This document shows positions 46,547 through 55,426 of a stretch of 64,000 nt of DNA, one piece after another. The DNA is from Dechloromonas hankyongensis. Lineage in GTDB: Bacteria > Pseudomonadota > Gammaproteobacteria > Burkholderiales > Rhodocyclaceae. Each line of letters begins with the position of its first letter. The first letter of the stretch is position 1. The stretch is taken from positions 806,001-870,000 of the forward strand of contig NZ_JAKLTN010000002.1 in assembly GCF_022012295.1 (NCBI RefSeq), read 5' to 3'. The translations under genes and the position numbers were made by a program. The notes under the pieces are model-generated. The model was not told the origin of the DNA. It made no database searches and saw only the letters and a program-made list of their open reading frames with translations.

Positions 46547-46891
46547 ACACTTATCCCTTTTGGCAGGGTTGCTCATCGTCAGACACGTCCACCAGCTTCG
46601 CACTCCGCATCGATTGGGGCCGTAGTTGCCGACCGGCGCATGTCTCAATGTGTCACCCCTCATTAGACTTCAGACGAAGCGCAGCACTCGGAATGTCACA
46701 CACGCTCTAGGCGCAAATGCTCGCTCCCGGAACATGAGCAAATCATCGACACCAAGATCGGCAAGCCAGTCAGAGGCGGCCACTTTGTTCACAAGCCCCC
46801 CCCAATTCAGTGTCGACTATTCTTACACCTATTACATCTATTCTTTAAACATTGAGACACAACAGCCTAATTAATATAATTTTTTAAAAAA
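46547..46891. other. Long regulatory intergenic region before the PEP-CTERM gene
   Basis: No credible gene is visible. The stretch becomes strongly AT-rich toward its right end. An 11-base sequence TGTCTCAATGT at 46641-46651 recurs as its exact reverse complement ACATTGAGACA at 46849-46859. The nearer copy ends 33 bases before the -24 element of the sigma-54 promoter. These are candidate binding sites for an enhancer-binding activator. IHF, encoded in this window, commonly bends DNA between such sites and the promoter. Confidence 0.4.
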
Positions 46892-46907
46892 TGGCACACC
46901 AATTGCT
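46892..46907 (+). promoter_or_regulatory. Sigma-54 (RpoN) promoter of the PEP-CTERM gene
   Basis: TGGCAC (46892-46897), five bases, TTGCT (46903-46907). The GG (-24) and GC (-12) pairs are exactly ten bases apart, matching the RpoN consensus. Predicted transcription start is near 46917, with a ribosome site AGGGGA at 46932-46937 and ATG at 46944. PEP-CTERM genes in related bacteria are known to be driven by RpoN with the PrsK/PrsR system. Confidence 0.85.
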
Positions 46908-46943
46908 TTTAAGCGTCGCCAAATAACAATTAGGGGAATTCAA

Positions 46944-47588
46944 ATGTCTCGGTCATCCTTCGTAAAAACATTCATTACCACCGCCCTTCTGGCTAGTGCG
47001 TTTTCTGCAAACGCCGCTTTGTTAACGGACACCAACAGCGTCTTTGGCTCGTTTGACGCCTCATTCGGCACCAGGATTCTCAACCTGGGATCTGGTGGCT
47101 TAGTATCGGATGTGAATATTTCGATCACTTTTGCAAAGTGTGATGACCCATCGATCGGCATCAATGGGATCGCATGTATCGGTACCGGTAGTTCATTCAA
47201 TCGCGAAATCGTTTTCCGACTGACCAACCCGTTTGGCACCACTGTCAATCTCGTCAATCAAGACACGTACAGCGGCTCTACTCCGGGTACCGGCCGTCAG
47301 ACCGTCACATTTGACAACGAAGCGGCAAACATTATCGGTGGCAGCAGCGTAGTTAGCGGTACTTTCCGCCCCGAGGGTGACCTCAGCGTATTTGACGGCC
47401 TGGATGCTGCTGGTGACTGGACATTGTATATCGAAGACACTGTCAGTGCAGACCGCCTGGATTTCTTCTCAGCCACACTGAACGTCACCACCCGCGATGG
47501 CGGCGACGTCCCAGAGCCAGGCTCCTTGGCACTTCTAGGCCTGGGCATTGCCGGCCTGGGCTTGAGCAAAAAGCGGCGTCAGTCGTAA
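46944..47588 (+). CDS. PEP-CTERM sorted exoprotein with a proprotein-convertase P-domain-like fold
   Basis: This 214-residue protein has an N-terminal signal peptide (about 1-24, ending SANA). The middle domain runs about 40-182: SDVNISITFAKC, REIVFRLTNPFGTTVNL, TVTFDNEAA, FRPEGDLSVFDGLDAAGDWTLYIED. This strongly suggests the beta-sandwich P/Homo-B domain found in subtilisin-like convertases. The C-terminus is a PEP-CTERM sorting signal: VPEPGSLALLGLGIAGLGL then KKRRQS, cut by exosortase (EpsH). Such proteins are exported with exopolysaccharide in floc- or biofilm-forming betaproteobacteria. No protease domain is present. Sigma-54 promoter upstream, terminator downstream. Confidence 0.9.
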   Translation: MSRSSFVKTFITTALLASAFSANAALLTDTNSVFGSFDASFGTRILNLGSGGLVSDVNISITFAKCDDPSIGINGIACIGTGSSFNREIVFRLTNPFGTTVNLVNQDTYSGSTPGTGRQTVTFDNEAANIIGGSSVVSGTFRPEGDLSVFDGLDAAGDWTLYIEDTVSADRLDFFSATLNVTTRDGGDVPEPGSLALLGLGIAGLGLSKKRRQS

Positions 47589-47605
47589 CAAGAAAGCCAG
47601 ATATG

Positions 47606-47633
47606 AAAAAGGCCGGGCTTCTCCGGCCTTTTT
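47606..47633 (+). terminator. Terminator after the PEP-CTERM gene
   Basis: AAAAAGGCCGG (47606-47616) pairs with CCGGCCTTTTT (47623-47633) around GCTTCT; T-rich sequence ends the stem. Confidence 0.85.
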
Positions 47634-47792
47634 CATTTTCGCTTCAAAATATATCACCACCCTGCCAAACCGCCCCGGGAATGGTGATCAATCCCTTTCT
47701 CTCATCACAGACGTTCCTGGTGTTTCACCTGCGGCGTCCGGAATTGGTGAAATCAACAACGCTCACTAATCCACCAACCACCCGACCGATAC

Positions 47793-48410
47793 CTAGCGTC
47801 TTTTTTTCTTGCCACCGCCGACCGCGGCCGCAGCAGGCGCAATCTGATCCTGACTGGCAAAAAAATGGGCAACGGCCTCCAGCTCGTCCCGGCTCAGGCC
47901 TTTGAATGCGTCGTCCTGCAGGAAGCCGAATTTTCGTTTTCCGCTGACGAACAAATCGATCTGGTGGATCATGTGCTGCAGGTTCTGGGCTGCCATGAGC
48001 GGTGCGTCCTTGTCCGCCTCCCGGCCATTGTCGCCGTGGCAATCGTTGCATCGATTGCGAAATATGATCTCCCCTTGCGCCACCTTGTCCGGGTTCGTTT
48101 CCTGCGCTGGCCGCGTAACCTTGATCGCGTGGTAGTACTGGGCGATGGCGGCCAGTTCGCTTTCCGTCAGCGAGGCCGGAACGTGGTTCTCAACCGCGGT
48201 CGGCAAACGCCCTTTCTGCATCTTTTTCATTTGCGCGAGCAGGTAACTGTCGAGTTGCCCGTTCAAGTGCGGCATCGCCGGTTTGGTCGCGATTCCATCC
48301 AGGCCGTGACAACGCGCGCAGTCGTTCCGCACGATCGACGGCGCATCCTGTGCTATGACGCTCGCCCCGGCAAAAAGCATCAGGCAAGCAAACCAACGCT
48401 GGTTTTTCAT
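47793..48410 (-). CDS. Diheme cytochrome c (c4-like), periplasmic
   Basis: This 205-residue protein has a signal peptide (about 1-20). Two class I heme motifs, CARCH (about 31-35) and CNDCH (about 124-128), each precede a helical domain, the layout of cytochrome c4. Methionines downstream of each motif could be axial ligands. It probably carries electrons in the periplasm to a terminal oxidase or reductase. The C-terminus is unusually basic (KKKRR). It is divergent from the monoheme cytochrome gene 83 nt away. Confidence 0.88.
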   Translation of the reverse strand: MKNQRWFACLMLFAGASVIAQDAPSIVRNDCARCHGLDGIATKPAMPHLNGQLDSYLLAQMKKMQKGRLPTAVENHVPASLTESELAAIAQYYHAIKVTRPAQETNPDKVAQGEIIFRNRCNDCHGDNGREADKDAPLMAAQNLQHMIHQIDLFVSGKRKFGFLQDDAFKGLSRDELEAVAHFFASQDQIAPAAAAVGGGKKKRR

Positions 48411-48493
48411 TTATCCCTCTCCTTGGATAACGTTGATGGGCAGGCGGAATGATAGCGATAATGTGCAAAACCGCACCAGACAAGGATTCGACC

Positions 48494-48967
48494 ATGCCCA
48501 AACCAAAAATATTCGTCAAATCGTTCATCGCTTCTACGATCCTCGTTTTCTCGGCAGCCGCCTGGTCGGAAGTTGCCCGCTATGAGGAGCCGATCCGTTA
48601 TCGCCGCGCCGTGATGACCATGGTCAAGCGGCACTATGAACAAGTATCGGCGATGGCCAAAGGCAAGATACCGATGAACCGCGATGAATTGAATCGCCAC
48701 GCCGGCTACCTGGAAATGCTATCGCGCGCGAGCATCGACGGTTTCGTTGCCGGCTCGCACGAAGGCGACACCAAGGCGAAACCGGAAATCTGGCAGGATT
48801 GGCCGCGTTTTCGCGCCCAGGTCGAAAAATTCCAGGCCGATGCAACCCGCCTGAAGGAAGTAGCCAAAACGGGCAACCCGGAGGCCCTGAAGACTGCCGT
48901 TGCCGACATGACACGAACCTGCAAGAACTGCCACGACGACTACAAGCAGTCGGGGCTGGAACGTTAA
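48494..48967 (+). CDS. Monoheme cytochrome c' / c556-like protein
   Basis: This 157-residue protein has a signal peptide (about 1-26, VKSFIASTILVFSAAAWS). A four-helix-type body ends in a single heme motif, CKNCHDDY, close to the C-terminus, the hallmark of class II cytochromes (c' / c556). Class II cytochromes bind NO or take part in electron transfer; the partner is unknown. ATG 48494 is preferred to an earlier in-frame ATG. A strong terminator follows. Confidence 0.85.
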   Translation: MPKPKIFVKSFIASTILVFSAAAWSEVARYEEPIRYRRAVMTMVKRHYEQVSAMAKGKIPMNRDELNRHAGYLEMLSRASIDGFVAGSHEGDTKAKPEIWQDWPRFRAQVEKFQADATRLKEVAKTGNPEALKTAVADMTRTCKNCHDDYKQSGLER

Positions 48968-49000
48968 GCCTCGCCAGGAGCGAAGCGAACCCCAAAAAGA

Positions 49001-49030
49001 AACAGGCCGGGAGCGAACTCCCGGCCTGTT
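49001..49030. terminator. Bidirectional terminator between cytochrome gene and ppsA
   Basis: AACAGGCCGGGAG (49001-49013), loop CGAA, CTCCCGGCCTGTT (49018-49030). On the minus strand TTTCTTTTT follows, serving ppsA. On the plus strand GCATTT follows. Confidence 0.85.
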
Positions 49031-49088
49031 GCATTTCAGCATTACCAGCCGAGCGCGCCCCGCAGGGCGCGATCATGCATGGCGGTGC

Positions 49089-51464
<2,376 letters not shown>

Positions 51465-51498
51465 GGGGAGGGGTCCTTTCGGGGATCGAATCGAAAAA

Positions 51499-52266
51499 TC
51501 AGGAAGTTGAGAAATCGGTACTCAGCCGGCGCTCGGCCGTCTCGCGACGGGCGACGGAGCGCAGCGTCTGGGCCAGCGTCTCGCGGACGAAATCGATATG
51601 CGTTTCGGCGGCGGAACGGGCAGCCTGCGGCTTGCTCTCGCGCACCGCCTTGTAGATCGCCTCGTGCTGGGCCTTGAGCAAACGGCTGGCAGCGGGCACG
51701 GCCTTCAGTTCGCCGAGGTTGAGGCGGATGTTGTCGTGCATCAGGTGCAGCAAGGCGCTGGACAGGTGGCCGATCAGCACGTTGTGTGCGGCATCGCCAA
51801 TGGCCTGGTGGAAGGCGATGTCGGCTTCCGAGCGCTTGTTGGCGTCGTCGGATTCGAAGGCATCCATCAGGGCGGCAAAGGTCTGTTCCAGGAGTTGCAG
51901 GTCGGCAGCGGTCGCCCGTTCGGCGGCCCACTCGGCGGCCTGGCCTTCAAGCATGCGGCGGAACTCGAGCATGTCCTCGCGCAAATTGGGGTGCTTGACC
52001 ATCATGTCCTGCCAGGGATCGGAGAAGCTCGTGTCCAGGACATCGGTCACATAGGTGCCGCCGCCCTGGCGGCTGGTCACCATGCCCTTGGAGGCCAGCT
52101 TCTGGATCGCTTCGCGCAGGCTGGGACGGGAGACGCCGAGGTCGACCGCCAGTTCACGTTCCGGCGGCAGGCGATCGCCGGGCTTCAGCGAGCCTTCGAG
52201 GATGCGTCGCTCCAGCGTGGCAGCGATGGCATCGGAAATACGCGGAACCTGCACCTTGTTTGGCAT
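51499..52266 (-). CDS. GntR/FCD-family regulator of lactate utilisation (LldR/LutR-like)
   Basis: This 255-residue regulator has a GntR winged helix (about 10-75, [24 protein letters not shown] and GGGTYV) and an all-helical FCD effector domain. [30 protein letters not shown] and AHEAIYKAV carry the acidic and histidine metal/ligand residues. It is divergent from lutA and upstream of ppsA. Two perfect TGGTAAGACCA palindromes lie immediately upstream of its ATG (52266) and one TGGTCTGACCA lies before lutA. Lactate is the likely inducer, by analogy with LldR. Confidence 0.9.
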   Translation of the reverse strand: MPNKVQVPRISDAIAATLERRILEGSLKPGDRLPPERELAVDLGVSRPSLREAIQKLASKGMVTSRQGGGTYVTDVLDTSFSDPWQDMMVKHPNLREDMLEFRRMLEGQAAEWAAERATAADLQLLEQTFAALMDAFESDDANKRSEADIAFHQAIGDAAHNVLIGHLSSALLHLMHDNIRLNLGELKAVPAASRLLKAQHEAIYKAVRESKPQAARSAAETHIDFVRETLAQTLRSVARRETAERRLSTDFSTS

Positions 52267-52277
52267 TGGTAAGACCA
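52267..52277. promoter_or_regulatory. Operator palindrome 1 (TGGTAAGACCA)
   Basis: A perfect TGGT-N3-ACCA palindrome directly abutting the regulator start codon. It fits FadR/LldR-type GntR operators. Its centre is 18 bases from the centre of the next copy, placing both on nearly the same DNA face. Confidence 0.7.
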
Positions 52278-52284
52278 CATTGAT

Positions 52285-52295
52285 TGGTAAGACCA
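52285..52295. promoter_or_regulatory. Operator palindrome 2 (TGGTAAGACCA)
   Basis: An identical second copy, 18 bases further from the start codon, flanked by ATTGATTGG. With copy 1 it predicts autorepression of the regulator and control of ppsA. Confidence 0.7.
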
Positions 52296-52399
52296 ACACA
52301 TTCTAAACATCGGTTTGAGAAAGTGCAAGCATAGGGATTTCCCTATCCCGGATTGACTAAGTCACGGTATTCACGCAAAATTTCGTCCATACGAATTAT

Positions 52400-52410
52400 T
52401 GGTCTGACCA
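52400..52410. promoter_or_regulatory. Operator palindrome 3 (TGGTCTGACCA) upstream of lutA
   Basis: A perfect TGGT-N3-ACCA palindrome about 33 bases before the lutA ATG, with a different spacer (CTG). It is positioned to block lutA-lutC-lutB transcription. Confidence 0.7.
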
Positions 52411-52442
52411 TTTGACCGATAAATAATTTGAACGGAGACAAG

Positions 52443-53228
52443 ATGCACAGCCAATCTGCATACCCTACCGACGTCTATTTTTTTGCGACCTGCGTCGTAG
52501 ACCAGTTCTTCCCCGGTGCCGGCATGGATGCCATCACGCTGCTCGAACGCCAGGGCATCCGCGTGCATTTCCCGGAAGAGCAAACCTGCTGCGGCCAGCC
52601 GGCCTATAGCAGCGGCTTCCCCGCCGAAGCGCGCAAGGTGGCGGCACTCCAGCTCACCCTGTTCCCGAACGACTGGCCGGTCGTCGTGCCGTCCGGTTCG
52701 TGCGCCGGCATGATGAAGCACCACTACCCCAAGCTGTTCGCCGACGATCCGACCCGCAAGGCGGCTGCTGAAAAGCTTTCCGCCCGCGTTTATGAATTGA
52801 CCCAGTTCCTGGTCGACGTCCTCGACTTCAAGCCGGAAGACCTGGGCAGCGACAGTACCGTCGTGCTGCATACCTCCTGCTCCGCGCGCCGCGAAATGGG
52901 CGTGCACGTCACCGGCAAAAAACTGCTCAATAGCCTGGCCAAGGTCAAGATCGCCCAGCAGGACCACGAATCCGAATGCTGCGGCTTCGGTGGCACCTTC
53001 TCGGTCAAGCAACCGGAAATCTCCGGCGCCATGGTCGAAGACAAGGTCAAGGCCCTGAAGGCGACCGGCGCCGAGCGCGTGGTCAGCGCCGATTGCGGCT
53101 GCCTGATGAACATCCTCGGCCACGCCGCCTGGAAGGACCAGCAGGAAGGTCGCACGACCCCCAGCCTGCCCGGCGAACACATCGCCACCTTCCTGTTACG
53201 CCGCACCGCGAAGGAGTCCGCACGATGA
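52443..53228 (+). CDS. lutA: L-lactate oxidation complex, Fe-S subunit LutA/LldE
   Basis: This 261-residue protein has two cysteine-rich CCG domains: EEQTCCGQPAYSSGF with SGSCAGMMKHHYP, and HTSCSARREMGV with ESECCGFGGTFSVK and SADCGCLMN. It is one of three subunits oxidising L-lactate to pyruvate. ATG 52443 follows ACGGAGA. It is the first gene of lutA-lutC-lutB and overlaps lutC by ATGA. Confidence 0.95.
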   Translation: MHSQSAYPTDVYFFATCVVDQFFPGAGMDAITLLERQGIRVHFPEEQTCCGQPAYSSGFPAEARKVAALQLTLFPNDWPVVVPSGSCAGMMKHHYPKLFADDPTRKAAAEKLSARVYELTQFLVDVLDFKPEDLGSDSTVVLHTSCSARREMGVHVTGKKLLNSLAKVKIAQQDHESECCGFGGTFSVKQPEISGAMVEDKVKALKATGAERVVSADCGCLMNILGHAAWKDQQEGRTTPSLPGEHIATFLLRRTAKESAR

Positions 53229-53893
53229 GCGCCCGCGACCGTATCCTGGCCAAATTGAAAGCCAACGCGCCGGCGTCGGCCGGCGATCTGCCCGATGTCG
53301 CCGCCTGGTACGCCACGCATCGCAGCGTCGAGAGCGCTACCGACAAGGCCAAGCGTTTCCGCCATTTCATCGAACTGGCCCACGCCGAGGTCTATGCCGT
53401 GTCGCGCGGCGGCTGGCTGCAGAAACTGTACGAAGTGCTCAGCGCCAAGCAGATCGGCAAGCTGCTGGTCGCTCCGGCAACCGCGCACGGCGCGCGTGCC
53501 CAGGCCGAATTGCCGGCCCTCGGCATCGCCTGCCCGGCATACGAGCAGCCCATCGAAAGCTGGAAGCCGGCGATGTTCAACGAAACCCCGGCCAGCTTTA
53601 CTGCTGCCCGTGGCGCCATCGCCGAAACCGGCACCCTGATCCTGTGGCCGGATGCAGACGAACCGCGCCTGATGTCGCTGGTGCCGCCGGTGCACATTGT
53701 GCTGCTCGACGCCGCCAACATCTACAACACTTTTTACGAAGCCATGCAGACGGAAGGCTGGAAGGATGGCCTGCCGACCAATTCGCTGCTCATTTCCGGC
53801 CCCTCGAAGACCGCCGACATCCAGCAGACGCTGGCCTACGGCGCGCACGGCCCGAAGGAACTGATCGTGCTGATGATCGGAGACGAACAATGA
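53225..53893 (+). CDS. lutC: L-lactate oxidation complex subunit LutC/LldG
   Basis: This 222-residue LUD-domain protein has features AAGAIAETGTLILWPD-type (ARGAIAETGTLILWP) and LVPPVHIVLLDAANIY. It lacks the Fe-S motifs of LutB. It belongs to the LutABC complex for L-lactate oxidation. It lies between lutA and lutB, with 4-base overlaps on both sides. The gene order A-C-B differs from the A-B-C order of Bacillus subtilis. Confidence 0.94.
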   Translation: MSARDRILAKLKANAPASAGDLPDVAAWYATHRSVESATDKAKRFRHFIELAHAEVYAVSRGGWLQKLYEVLSAKQIGKLLVAPATAHGARAQAELPALGIACPAYEQPIESWKPAMFNETPASFTAARGAIAETGTLILWPDADEPRLMSLVPPVHIVLLDAANIYNTFYEAMQTEGWKDGLPTNSLLISGPSKTADIQQTLAYGAHGPKELIVLMIGDEQ

Positions 53894-55332
53894 ACGCCCC
53901 GCAGACCCCGCACGCCCTGCATTTCATGCCGTCAGAGGGCTTCCGCGCCCGCGCCAAGGATGTCGTGGAAAACCCCTTCCTGCGCCAGAGCTTCCGCGGC
54001 GCCATGGACTTCCTGATGAGTAAGCGCGCCGCCCAGTTCCCCGATCCGGAGGAACTGGAAAGCCTGCGCAGCCTCGGCGAACGCGTCCGCCAGTACAACC
54101 TGGCCAAGCTGCCAGAACTGCTCGTCCAACTCGAAACCAACCTGACGAAGAACGGCATCCAGGTGCACTGGGCCGAAACGCCGGAAGAAGCCAACGCCAT
54201 CATCCTCGGCATCTGCCAGAAGCACTCGGCCAAGCTGATGGTCAAGGGCAAGTCCATGGTCAGCGAGGAAATCGAACTGAACCATGCGGCCGAAGCCGCC
54301 GGCATCGGTGCGCTGGAGTCGGACATGGGCGAATACATCGTCCAGCTGGCCGGCGAAAAGCCGTCGCACATCATCATGCCGGCCATTCACAAGACCAAGG
54401 AACAGATCGCCAAGCTGTTCCACGACAAGGTGCCGGGCGTCGATTACACCGACAACGTCGATGCACTGATCCAGATCGGCCGCAACGTGCTGCGCGAGAA
54501 ATTCGAGATCGCCGACATCGGCCTGTCCGGCGTCAATTTCGCCGTCGCCGAAACCGGCACGCTATGCCTGGTCGAGAACGAAGGCAACGGCCGCATGTGC
54601 ACCACGGCGCCGCCGGTGCACATCGCCATCACCGGTATCGAGAAGATCGTCGAGAAGCTTGAGCACGTACCGCCGCTCTACTCGCTGCTCACCCGCTCGG
54701 CCACCGGCCAGAACATCTCGACCTACTTCAACATGATCTCGTCGCCGCGCAAGCCGGGCGAGAAAGACGGCCCGGGCGAAGTGCACCTGGTGCTGCTCGA
54801 CAACGGCCGCAGCCAGGCCTATGCCGACGAACAGCTGCGCAAGACGCTGCAGTGCATCCGCTGCGGCGCCTGCATGAACCACTGCCCGGTCTACACCCGC
54901 ATCGGCGGCCACGCCTACGGCACGACCTACCCGGGGCCGATCGGCAAGATCATTTCGCCGCACATGCTCGGCCTCGAAGCGACGGCCAACATGGCCACCG
55001 CCTCGTCGCTGTGCGGCGCCTGCGGCGAAGTGTGCCCGGTGAAGATCCCCATTCCCGAACTGCTCGTCCGCCTCCGCGAAGAGTCCTTCACCGCCCCGCA
55101 CGCCAATCCGGCGATGCGCGGCCAGGGTGCCGGCTACAACGCAAAGATCTCGGCCGTCTGGCGTGCCTGGGGCGCGATCTACGGCTCGCCCGCGCTGTAT
55201 CGCACCGCCTCCTGGCTGGCCAGCCGTTTCCGTTGGCTGATGCCGCGCAAGCAGGCCGGCTGGACATCGGTCCGCACCCCGTTGCAGCCCGCTCCGAAGC
55301 GTCTGCGCGACATGATCAAGGAACGCAACTAA
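53890..55332 (+). CDS. lutB: L-lactate oxidation complex, Fe-S subunit LutB/LldF
   Basis: This 480-residue protein has a LUD domain (about 60-300, SGVNFAVAETGTLCLVENEGN). Two 4Fe-4S binding motifs follow, CIRCGACMNHCPVY (about 319-332) and CGACGEVCPVK (about 375-385), and a C-terminal DUF3390-like tail rich in Trp/Arg. It passes electrons from lactate to the respiratory chain with LutA and LutC. It is followed by a strong terminator at 55342. Confidence 0.95.
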   Translation: MNAPQTPHALHFMPSEGFRARAKDVVENPFLRQSFRGAMDFLMSKRAAQFPDPEELESLRSLGERVRQYNLAKLPELLVQLETNLTKNGIQVHWAETPEEANAIILGICQKHSAKLMVKGKSMVSEEIELNHAAEAAGIGALESDMGEYIVQLAGEKPSHIIMPAIHKTKEQIAKLFHDKVPGVDYTDNVDALIQIGRNVLREKFEIADIGLSGVNFAVAETGTLCLVENEGNGRMCTTAPPVHIAITGIEKIVEKLEHVPPLYSLLTRSATGQNISTYFNMISSPRKPGEKDGPGEVHLVLLDNGRSQAYADEQLRKTLQCIRCGACMNHCPVYTRIGGHAYGTTYPGPIGKIISPHMLGLEATANMATASSLCGACGEVCPVKIPIPELLVRLREESFTAPHANPAMRGQGAGYNAKISAVWRAWGAIYGSPALYRTASWLASRFRWLMPRKQAGWTSVRTPLQPAPKRLRDMIKERN

Positions 55333-55341
55333 TCCCTCTTG

Positions 55342-55376
55342 CCCGGAGGCCGCCCAGCGGCTTCCGGGATTTTTTT
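55342..55376 (+). terminator. Terminator after lutB
   Basis: CCCGGAGGCCGC (55342-55353) pairs with GCGGCTTCCGGG (55357-55368) around CCA, with one G-U pair, followed by a T7 run. It separates lutACB from the D-lactate dehydrogenase gene. Confidence 0.88.
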
Positions 55377-55426
55377 ACCGCGCTCAATTCGCTCGTCCAC
55401 AGCAGTCCTCTATCAGACAGAAGACA

